Source of the DNA: Aphelocoma coerulescens
Taxonomy: Eukaryota; Chordata; Aves; Passeriformes; Corvidae
Direction of reading: 5' to 3'
Length of the DNA stretch: 64,000 nt
Assembly: GCF_041296385.1 (NCBI RefSeq)
Contig: NC_091014.1
Coordinates: 53,276,078 to 53,340,077, forward strand
Part shown: piece after piece, positions 1 to 10,600 of the stretch
Layout of the letters: the number at the start of each line of letters is the position of its first letter
Numbering within the stretch: the first letter of the stretch is position 1
The notes under the pieces: generated by a model
What the model was told of the DNA's origin: nothing
The model's input: the letters and a program-made list of their open reading frames with translations, nothing else
Databases searched by the model: none
Made by a program: the position numbers and the translations under genes

Positions 1-430
1 GTTTCATTTATTTTCATTTTGTTATGTTTAATTCCATTTCAACTTAATTTCAGTCCATGAAGTTTCAATTTCTTTCATTTCATTCCCTGATTTCTCATTT
101 CATTTTCTATTATGAAATGAAAATTCATTTCATTATTTGATTTAATTTCCTTCCTGTAGGTTTCATTCCATTTGACTTAATTATTTGATATCCTTTTCAT
201 TCCTTGAATGAAAATTCATTACATGAAAGGAAATGTCCTGATTGTTATGTTTCACTCCATTTCATTCCTTGAAGTTTTATTTCATTTCACTTGATTCCTT
301 GATTTTTGATTTCATTTCCTTTCCGGAAATGAAATCCTGAGATTTAATTTAATTTCGTTTAATTTCATTCAGTGAAGTTTCATTTAATTTATTTTCATTT
401 CACTGCTTGATTTTTCATTTCAGTTCACTT
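1..430. repeat. Degenerate TTTCATTT-type tandem array
   Basis: Almost the whole segment consists of variants of TTTCATTTCATT and AATTTCATTTCATTCC, interspersed with CCTTGAAGTTT or CCTGATTTCTC joints, suggesting a higher-order unit of several tens of bases. The array runs off the left edge of the window, so its full size is unknown. Confidence 0.8.
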
Positions 431-3400
431 CCTTTCTTGGAAATGCAAACCACCCCTCTGTGTGTCTTGGAGCCCTACCTCTTATTTTTGGAGCCCTAAA
501 TTTAAGGTGTTTATGACTGGTGTTCCAGAGTGTTTGTGAAATGCCTGTGCTCTACAAGCCATGCACATTTTAAATGAGAATATGCAGCTATTATTCTGGT
601 CAGCTGATGCTGAAGATTTAAACTGGTGAGCCCTGGCGTGCTCTCCAACCTGATAAACGTGACTGATAGCTGCACCCCACCCAGAAAAAGAGGCATCAGC
701 AACAAGTGGCACTAATAATTCAGCGATTTCACTGGGCAGCGAGGTGTCTCTCGCTTTTATTCTTTTACTCCTGAGAACTGGTGCGTATGATCCATTCTCC
801 TCAGATTTAATGTTGATTATAGCTTGAATGACTGAGAGCTTGACTATCAAGACTATCATCAAATTATTTTCCCTGCTTTAATTTGCAGTTTAAAAAACCC
901 AACCAAAACCAACCCAAAATTCTTACAGCTGCTTAACTGGAGCTTCTGTAAGCTTCCATGGACGAGAGGTAGTGTCTACAGCAGATCCGAGTTATTTCCC
1001 CCTTTCCTGCCTGCACTCCGGTCTCCCAAACGAGCTTTAAAGAAAGGATCGCCTACTCATGTAAAGGCTTTCTGGCAACCTCACTGGCAGGTAAGTTTTC
1101 ATTTTGCTGAGTCCGCAGCCCAGGACGAGGTGATCTAAGAGCTCCTGCTGCCAGGACGGGGAGGTTCCGTCTTACCCTTTCCCCTCCTGGCTGTGCATTC
1201 CCACTGCTCGCCCCGCGCTGGCCCTGGGCCTCTTTGTGCAGCCGTCGGTGCGCTGACTCACCTCCTCACCCCGGCAGAAAACCAGCGGATGGCTTTGTGC
1301 AGGGCGGCAGCGAGCTGAAGGACTGACTCACCCGCTCTGATGAAATCACGGCCATTGTAATTAGCAGGCCATCTCCGTCCGATAAAGCGCAAACAGCTGC
1401 CCTCACAATGGCAAGCTCAGATACACGCACAGATACGCAGCTACAGAGAGCTGATTCTCTGCTGCCGCACACCCCTCTTATTCACACCTCTGCCAGGTGA
1501 GTGCGGAAAGCTGCTAATGCAGAACGAGCTACGCGCCCACTCAGCTCTGATGAAAATGACTCTCGAAGGGGCAGAGCAAAGGGCAGTTTCCCAATCCCTT
1601 AGTGCTGGTAGTAAACTTGCAGTTGATTTTTTTTTTCCTCCATAAATTTTGACGAGACAAAAAAGAAAAAAAAAAATCAAAATACTGGTGCAGTCTACTT
1701 CTAACTCAGCATTTTGCAACCAAACTTTTGGTGTGCTGCAAAAAACATCAACACCACCCCTCCCAACCTCCCCCCCTTCCCCCCCACCCCCCCGAAACCC
1801 AACAACAGCTACAACAGCAACAACAAAAAACCCCTGGCAGAAAACATTCAGCCATGAGAAGGGGCACCAAACACTGATTCCGGCTGTTTGCTATTACCTG
1901 TTGGCACTGCAGTATCACTCTTCTAGGAATTTGACTGGGGAGAGGGACTGGTTAGTAGCACAAGGAAGTTATGACACATTCAGTACAGCACAGATATAAA
2001 AGATACATTGCAAATGACCTCTCGATCAGGAGAGAAGGTACCCAATATTTTTCATGGGTTTTCCTTTTTCTTTTCCTTTTCTGTGGATGGATATAGAATC
2101 ACAGAATTCATAGATGTGCATGAATCATAGACATCACTGAAAGGTTTCCCAGAAGCACCACTTAAACAGAGATTCAAACTTCAGTCATGATATCAGGACA
2201 CTGTCACTATTTTATAACTTTAAGTGCATAGTAGTAGACTCCAGTCCTAAACTGCTTTTTTCCCCCCATTTTTGCTCTCATTTTTGTTTGTGACAAACAA
2301 ACCTGCCATGGCTCTTTCATAAATCCTGGTGGAAATGAGCCTGCTTGGACTAGTGGGGAGAAGCCGCAAGATAGCTAGGGATCTTTTAATTTGTTTCTTC
2401 TTCCTCCCTTTGTCGCCTGAGCTAATTTTATTTCTGCATGTCTACAAGGATTCCTGCATGCCTGCCATTTGTGAAATTTTGCATTTTCATGTTGGCAGGC
2501 TGGACACGAGCCAAGCACCTCTCACTTGCACAATGACAGCAGACAACGTGCTTTGAATTTTCTCTGCATGCAAAGGTCAGTGACCTTTCCTCTTTCACTT
2601 GCCTGTTTCCCTGCTACCCTGTAGCTCACAGATAAGTCATTGACTGTTTTCTGTTGGCAGTTCTGCTTATGTAAGAAACTTCTTTTGCATTTGATGTGAG
2701 TTAAGGCTCATGAGTTCTGTCACATGAAAGTTGCCTCTAAAAAATTGGAGAAATTGGCAATGCTCTGCCCTCTTCTTCAGTGCTATTAAAGGCTTTATCA
2801 TGCACTCAGTTCATGGTTCCCCACTGAAATGCAAAGTTTTCAGCAGCAAGGATAGGCTGGGTGTCAGAAGCTCTTTACACCATGCCTATGTTTTAACCAG
2901 TAAATGTAACTGCCTGGATCACCTAGGGAACACTAATGGTTTCGACTGACCTCTATGGAATTTCATTTAAAAGCACCTGAGCCAACCACTTTGAACAAAT
3001 ATTTGAAATGAGATGTCTGGAGAGCACTTTCTCTCAGCACAGAGGCACAAGCTGGGCCATGGGCCCAGGAGGGGGACGTAGGGGAAGCAAGGTGATGGGC
3101 TGCAGCTGCAAAGAAGTTCATGGAGGCTTCTGGGGCTGCACTGGGCAGGGATGGGCAGCATTGCCAAATACTTCTCACATCTAGTGTGGTGTAACCCAGG
3201 CTCCTTGGCAAAGAGCTGCAAAAGCAGAACAAGAGTCTGAGCACAGCCCTAGCCCAGATGGCCACAATTCTGTCCCACCAGACATCCTTGTTGCCCCTAT
3301 GATGTGACACTGACATTACTAAAGACCTGCTGCTTCCCACTCGGGGTAGAGATCACCCTTCGCCTTGAGATCAACTACACCTGCTGGGGCATGGCTCCTG

Positions 3401-6400
3401 CAGTGCAAAATGTCCCAGCTGATGCCACATTGCTATTCAAGGCTGCTTAATCCATGTATTCCTGGCTGCTGGATCTTTCACTTCTGACATCCTTGGTTGC
3501 TCTCCACAAGGGCTGAAGGCAAAAGGGCCTTTCAAGAGCCGGCAGCACTGGGATCCTGTTAGGGAGGAAGGATGAGAGGTGCCGCTAAATGGAAAAAATC
3601 ATGAACAGGTGGCTGTTGTGAAAAGCTTCAAATTTCCTGCACAGCCCACTGAAACTGAGAACTACTTTGCATTTAAAAAACAACAGCCACCACCCATGAA
3701 CTTGTTTTCCTGGCACGGGAGGCTGGCCTAGCAGCCTGAGCAGGTGCTGACTTTGTGGCAGCCCTGAGGATCATCTCCCCTGTGCTCTTACCTGTGAGCA
3801 GTCCAATGGGAACCAGCCATGATCCCGTGGTTTTTGCAGCACGGTCCAGTGAGCACAGCTGTTACAGTAAACATGGACACCAATGCAGAGAGACCTCTCT
3901 TTTGTGGCACAGAAAACTGCCTGCACATCTTTCACGTGAAAGGAAATTTACTCTTTTTAGCTCAGCCTTATTAATCACAGAGACATTTTTAAGCAAAATA
4001 TGGATTTGCAGCAGAACATAGGCAAAAGTTTCATTCAGACAGGAGAAAGCACAGCTCAGCTGTGCTCACCAAACTTATTTTTCCAAGTGCAAGTCCAGCT
4101 TCCTCTGTTTCACTTGTTATAATAATGCTTGCCTTCCCACATACTTTTTGTACTTTTATCTCTGTTTACATTTTCTTTTCTCATGAACTGTCTTTCTTGC
4201 TTAAGAAAAATAAGAAACAAAATACTCTTCCCGTTTCCCTCTTTATTCCTCCCCATTTTGGTTTCACACTCTCTTGGGATATGTTCTAGTGGTTTTGGTT
4301 CTTTCTGAAACATTGACAAATGTCAGCTGAGCTCAGTGCAGCGCACTGTCACCTTAAGGCTCTTCCAGTCCTAGATAGCTAATATGTGCCTCTTGCAAGG
4401 GCAATAGTCTCTGAGATGTAAGTGAATCACCACAATATTAACAAGGATTGTGCTACAATTAAAACCTGTTGGAAGAAGGAGCAGGAAGGTTGGCAGGGTA
4501 TATGGTTAGAGGAGAGGAGTGTCTCCCTTTTTCCTTATTAAGTGGCTTAATCTATGAGAGAGAGAATTTCATGGGCAGAAAATGGCATGGGGCACAGAAA
4601 ACTTCTCCATTGTACAGCCCCTTCTATCCCCTGCAAAATTCCCCACTTTCCCCACACCTCCCCTTGTATCCGGAGTCTCCACTGACTTGGGAATAGCCAT
4701 GATCCTTAGCACTGTTGTTTTGCTGAGAGAAAAACAACTTTTACTGTGGGAGGGTACAAAAATGCAGGCTGTCACCTGTGCCTCTCAGCTACTGCCATGT
4801 GCAGTAAATGCAGGCAGCACTGCCTCTGCTGGGGGAGCAGGCAAGGCCAAAAGCAGAGGCAAGAGAAACAGGGCATGGCAGCCCCGAGCTTGGCCCCTGC
4901 ACAGGGCAGCAGAGCGGGGCACTGGTGGAGTTAAAACAGACGCCGTGAGGCCGTCTCCTCCTGGTAGTTTTGCTGTCATTAGATGCTGCTGATAATGAGA
5001 AATCATGATTTTACTGTGGTGCTGGTATGTTGTCCATAATTAGCGTGCAGTCCTTTAATACTAATTACCTTAAGTATTAATTCCTTAAACATCAATTAAA
5101 AAAATCACGTGAAAATTTACCTCTTCCTCAAATGAATCATGCGTTAACATGGGGCTACTTGCAATGCATTACTTAGACTTGCTTAATTAGTTAATCTCTG
5201 TAAAGGGGTTTCAAATGCGAGAAGAGCTATCAAACTGCTAAGTGCATTATCTTCAATTAATTTTGTGCAACTACATCTTCACTACCAAGAGGGTCTTTAG
5301 AGTGCTGAGGAAAGGAAAAGGAGACATTGCTTCTAATTTTAAAAGTAACTAATACAGAAAAAAAGGAATTAATTGAAAGATGATTTGACATGATGGGAAT
5401 AATTGTGAATACACCATATCTTTTGTTTCAGCCAGAGCTGAATATGAGATTCATCATTTTTATTCCTCCTTTGCCTTTGTTAGTCTCTGGTTTCTTTGCT
5501 TCCGTCTCCTCCTGGCATTAATCCTCTCTCCCTCTTTCATTGAATATTAACCCTCTCTCTTCCAAAGTTGTAACTACCTTAATAAAAAACCAACCAACAC
5601 ACAAAAAGGTTAAGAAAGGGCAAATCACACCAAAACACTCTTCAAACTGTGGAGCCACGGAGGTTACACCCTCATACAAATGATAAGGTATCTTGTTCCA
5701 AAAGAAGCCTCATGGACTTCCCTTCAAAATAAGACATTAAAGGCTCAGAAGAGAGCTCCTGCAAGAGGACAGGGGCAAGTCCAGCCCAGGCAGTCATATT
5801 CCCTGGACCACTGTGGTAGCCAATAGCTCTTAATGTGTCCTTCTAAGTTCTCTATTATCTTTAGAGTTTATATGCCTTGTTAAATACTTGCATTTTACTT
5901 CACCCATTAATAATCTGCTTTTGGTGGAGTTCTCTCAAAATGGGTTCTTTGTGCTAATATTCTGTCTAGCTGGCAGCTTTATTCAGTCCAGCTACATTGA
6001 ATTGGACTTCACCAAGAACCTATTTCCTGGGTTCTTTTTCTCCCACTGGGACTAACAAAAGATAACTTTTTTTTTTTTTTTGGCTGAATCTGATTTGTTT
6101 TTAGAGGTTTTCACTTGCCTTTTCTTTCTTTTTCAATAATGATTAATCATCACTTCTCCTTGCTGACTGCTAAGGTCCCACATGTGAAAAATTCAGGCAG
6201 CTTGTTTAATATCAACGTGCTTGAGCACTAGTTATGCAGTAGAGTCCCCTTCACAGGGTTTGGATCATTTTAAATGTACATTTGCAATAAATTTCTATCG
6301 CATCTGGGCATTCACTCAGCAAGTGTTTGAAAACCTATTCATTTACCTTATTTTATCCAAAAGAAACTGGAACAGAGAACAGACTATTTGATGGCTACAG

Positions 6401-6401
6401 C
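431..6401. other. Intergenic region downstream of GRAP2, no gene recognised
   Basis: No exon of a known protein is recognisable. ORFs here are short and overlap in conflicting frames. The mammalian neighbour expected in this direction (FAM83F) is not seen. About 950-1570 is richer in CpG and holds donor-like sites on the plus strand (GGCAG|GTAAGT near 1090, CCAG|GTGAGT near 1496), which may mark a non-coding first exon or regulatory DNA. 1740-1800 is a C-rich low-complexity stretch. 5020-5280 is AT-rich with many TAATTA-type motifs. Confidence 0.5.
2090..2160 (-). mobile_element. Possible CR1 3'-tail fragment
   Basis: ATAGAATCACAGAATTCATAG resembles the reverse complement of the CR1 3' terminus with its ATTCTATG repeats, followed by a diverged stretch (ATCACTGAAAGGTTTCCCAG). 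Short and diverged. Confidence 0.35.
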
Positions 6402-6407
6402 TTTATT
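6402..6407 (-). other. Candidate polyadenylation signal AATAAA for GRAP2
   Basis: AATAAA on the minus strand about 1.03 kb after the GRAP2 stop, followed 20-35 nt later by a TGTTCTCTGTT stretch that could serve as the downstream element. A weaker ATTAAA lies nearer, at 6978-6973. The choice between them cannot be made from sequence alone. Confidence 0.4.
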
Positions 6408-7441
6408 CTCTGCATACTGTAAAGTAACAGCTTAGCCTGTTGGATGAGACATTTCTCTAGTAAGCCAGAGTTGTGTACACAGTGATCCTCAACACAGCAA
6501 GTTCTCAGGGAAAGAACTTCTGCTACTAAACCAGAGGAACCTCTTCTCTCCAATCTCTCCCCAGTTCAGTTCTACCAAAGGAACCAGTGAGGGATATTAA
6601 CTGTAATCCAATCCAGTGGATACTAATTCAGCTGAAGGGCCTGATCTGCTCTGATCAGGCTATCTAGCTGAAGTGTAGGTACCTAAAAGAACAACTTGAA
6701 AATGGGGTAAGTTGTTACGGGGTGCAGAAAGAAGAGCAGGACTATCAGAAGAAGCAAGGAAAGTAGCTCCTTGCTGTCCCATATCTTCATCACTTGTATG
6801 TTTGTACAGAAGTTTACAGGATTCTTTCCCTTCATCTGGTATATCCATACAGTCCATACACACAGTATGATATGGGTAAGCCAGAAACTACTAAGAAAAG
6901 TCTAGATTGCCTCAACTTAAAGCCCTCACTTTCCTTCCCTAACTGAAGGATTAATGTGGTTGCCAAGGTTCATTTAATTTGCATGGGTGTTCCTCCTGCC
7001 TCTGAAAGAAAGGTGGAATGGAGCCTGAAGAAACTATGAGTGCTACCAGATCCAAAATGAAGGGATAGGGCTACTTGAATACTGAACCTGAAGTTAACCT
7101 GAAGCCTGACTTTTCTCAGGGGCATTTCTGCAGAACAAACCTAATTGCAGCAACTTGTCAATAGTTAGCCAAAAGGTGACAGGGCAGGGAGGACCCAGCA
7201 AAGTCTCAATGAACAGTCCAAGATTTTGCTCCCTTCCCCTTCATAAGTATGAAAAATAGGGGAAAAAAATTCTTCTTCAAAGGGTTCTCTTTCATACCAA
7301 CATTTCAAAAGACCAATTGCCAATAAATTAAGACAAAACAAAAAACAGTGTATGTCCTGGTGGCAAGGGAAGATGCACTCCTTTGTCCCCGTCATGTCAG
7401 AAGAGCAGCTCCAGCACGGCCCTCTGGGCCATACTGTGCCC
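6408..7441 (-). other. GRAP2: Probable GRAP2 3' UTR
   Basis: About 1 kb between the stop codon and the candidate AATAAA. No conserved ORF or repeat is recognisable. The extent depends on which poly(A) signal is used. Confidence 0.4.
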
Positions 7442-7621
7442 TCACAGCAGAACTGGTGTGACGTAGTTGGCAGGGAAGAGACCCAGTTCCCCACGCAGAC
7501 GTCCTTTCCACCAGGATGGGTTGGAGTTGTCCAGAACCTCTAAGATATCTCCACTGCGGAAGCCCAGCTCATCGTGCTCCATAGCATCAAAGTCGTACAA
7601 GGCACGGACCCACAGCGTTCG
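7442..7621 (-). CDS. GRAP2: GRAP2 coding exon 7: C-terminal SH3 and stop
   Basis: 180 nt including TGA at 7444-7442. It encodes RTLWVRALYDFDAMEHDELG and on to LGLFPANYVTPVLL. Visible SH3 landmarks are ALYDF, the acidic RT loop EHDELGF, the double tryptophan SNPSWWKG, and FPANYV. In GADS this domain binds the RxxK motif of SLP-76 very tightly. Acceptor is CTTTCCAG|CGA. The C-terminus ends four residues after NYV-TP, close to the human length. Confidence 0.96.
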   Translation of the reverse strand, partial: RTLWVRALYDFDAMEHDELGFRSGDILEVLDNSNPSWWKGRLRGELGLFPANYVTPVLL

Positions 7622-10600
7622 CTGGAAAGAAGAGACAGGCGGGGAACAAGGAGCCAGAGTCTTACAGATCATCTTCCTGTCACCCCTCTTAAGCCCCAGT
7701 AAGTATGTTCACTAAGCAAGGACAAGCAGTGCTGAAATTTAGACCAACTTGCAATTAAACCTGGAAGTGGCCAAGATGCCAGGAAGGAGGGACCAATTTA
7801 CTGGGACACCCAAGGGATGGTGTTTGGTTTCTCAGCAGCCTCAGTGTATTTGTGGGTATTTGCACCATAAGGTGAAAAGTCAGACTGAGAGCAGGTCCAC
7901 AGGAAATCGTGGTCCCATGGCTCTGTTGCCTCTGCCGTGTAAGGGCAGCCAGGACAGCCATGTCTGAAGCCAGTTCTGGGAGCACAGGAGGGCTCCTGCC
8001 TGAGTCCTGCTGGGCTGTAACTATAAGGGAATAGCTCTAGGGAGCTGGCCTGGTGCTGGTATGGATATCAAAATGTGTTCTCAGCCAGCAGAGGACTGAG
8101 AGAGCCAGCATGCAAGTGAGAGTAGAGAACATTGTAAAGAAGGATAAAGAAGGATACTTGCTCTTTCAGGCACTTTTGTGGCATAGGGGAGGGTCTTAAA
8201 TCTTCTTCAGACTCTACCCAAGGTGAGGCCCCTGAGATCAAAAGGATTTAGGATCTGTTTGGGTATATCAGTTTATTTGGGGTGTGCACTGTAATGTGCA
8301 CTATGGTTAGATTTTTTTCTTATGAGAGCTTAATCATGAGAGACTTTGCAGTCAGTCTCCCATTTTGGCCAGAAATCATGTTCTAAAGGACATGGCTTAG
8401 GCTTCTTTCTGGGAAATTGTTGGCATCCAAACCACGGGGCATGGATAATTTAGGAGGTATATCTGGCAGGGACAGATGAAATGGTCTGCTTGAAGACAGA
8501 CTAACTTTTGATAAATCTTCCATTCAGGGCCCTGCTTAGACCTGGCTCCTAGTTATTTGGTTGGGTATATAGACCTTCCTATAATTAGATTTGTGGCTTC
8601 TAGATCACTGATGGGATGTGGCAGGTAAGAGCATGTTGTTATTCATTGCCACAGCCTCTCAGAGATAAAAACCATTGTATTTTGAGCTGGATTACAATAA
8701 AGATTTGGGATTTTGCAAAAAAAAAGGGGCATGCCCCTATTTTTTAACATGTTCCAAATCTCCTAATCCAATCTGTTCTTTTTCACTCACACTTGAGAAA
8801 GGTCTGCTGTCCTTCCCTTCTCTCCTTGGATCTAGGTTCTCTGGTTGTGGGCTAAGGTGCACATTTCCTCAAGAAAGAGGAGCATGCCTTAGGTCACACT
8901 GAGTTGATGGGGAAATACTTTGGAGCTGGCAGTGGAATAACAGGCTGAGGCAAAGAAAGACACCATATTCTATGTGGGCATTCACATAGTGGGAATTTGC
9001 AGAGCAGATAGTTACTGAAGGTCAAGTGCCAGGTATGGATCCAGGTAGGGGAGTGGTGTGAGGTGTTTGCAGAGACACATCTGGATTGTGCCCACATCCA
9101 CTGTGCTAAGTGGCTTTGACAGCCAAGGGTGTCAGGTAGGTGAGTCCCTCTTTGACAGCAAAGTAGGTCTGAGAGGATGTGCCAGGCACAGACAAGTAGA
9201 GCTGAGTGATCTCAAACCTTTTCAGGACTGCAGCAAAAATTAGTGGAAGAGACAGTGTGACTACAAGTGCATTGAAAGACAGAAGGAGCACTGTAGCATG
9301 GTACAGTATCATGAGGCAGCTCTCCACAGAACTTAAAAAATGTACTGCACATCTAGCTACTGACACCAGTCACTGCCTGGCTGTGGTGGCAAAGATAATT
9401 CAAAGTCCTTTGCATTAATGGACATGAGGTTCTCCTAGAAGAGGTCATTAGGCTTTCAGAAATGTCTTCTGCTGGACTGGACTCATGCTTGATTGAAATC
9501 CATGGGTGAGCTTGTGCTCATTCCAACATCCCAGATACCTATTTTGCTGAGCTCATGCTAAATTCCCTCTTCCACTGAGGCTGCATAAGACTGACCTTGA
9601 GAGCAGTTACCAGAACTATGCCCATATAATGCTGTAGTCCTACCCTCAGAGTGCCTCAGAAGCAGATTCAAGTGGCTGGGATAGAGTATTGAGACTCAGA
9701 AATGTCTTGTAAGACATGTCCTGGCAGGCATAATATGCTACTCCTCATGCAACTTCCATGTAGGTGACATTATCCAGACTGCTTGGCCATTGCTAAAGGA
9801 CCACCCCCACTGACTTGGGGAGATGAGGCCTTCCAGGTGCATCACCTACCGGTGTCTGCTGGTGCAGTGGGTCTGTGTGTCTCCGTTGCATAGCTCCTGC
9901 ATTTCCTTGGCCATGATCCCTTAGTCCTTGCAGCATGTCTTTCCTGTCCAGACTCCCACCATATCTTTCCTAGAAAGAAAACAGCAAGAGAAAAGTCATG
10001 TTGTTATGGTTTTGGCTGGAATAGAGTTCATTTTCTTTGTAGTAGGCTGGTATAGTGCTGTGTTTTGAATTTAGTATGTGAATACTGCTGATAAGACACT
10101 GATGTTTCAGTTGTTGTTAAGTACTGGCTCATTCTGAATCAAAGACTTTTCAGTGTCTGGTCAAAGGGATATTCCATACTCTAGAACATCATATCCAGTA
10201 TATGAACTGGGGGGAGTTGGCCAGAAGAGGTCAATAACTGGTCAGGGATTGGCATCAGTCAGTGGGTGATGAGAAATTGTATTGTGCATCACTTTATTTT
10301 CTTGATTTTTATTCCTCTCTCTCTTTTTGTTGTCTCCTTTTAAAAAAAATAGAAAATAATAATAATGACTATTATTATTATTATCATTTACCCTATTTCA
10401 ATTATTAATCTGTTCTTAACCCACGAGTTTTACCTTTTTCCCGATTCTCTCCCTACTCCCACCAGCAGGAGGAGGACTGCCTGAGTGGCTGCAGGGTACT
10501 TAGTTGCCAGCTGAGATTAAACTATGACATATGTATATCCTGAGATGTATAAATGAGAGGATTTAAGAGTCATTAGTGGCCACGGAATCAGGGGAAAGCC

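Noticed and set aside
482..862. 126-codon minus-strand ORF
   Set aside because: No family resemblance and no supporting promoter or splice signals; chance ORF.
1266..1500. CpG-richer stretch as a definite promoter
   Set aside because: There are donor-like sites but no linked coding exon and only moderate CpG density; kept only as a remark.
2963..3340. 125-codon minus-strand ORF
   Set aside because: No recognisable domain, low-complexity composition, overlapped by another unrelated frame, and no splice context; likely chance.
431..6401. Search for FAM83F exons expected next to GRAP2
   Set aside because: No segment resembles the FAM83 N-terminal domain; if present, the gene lies beyond the left edge.
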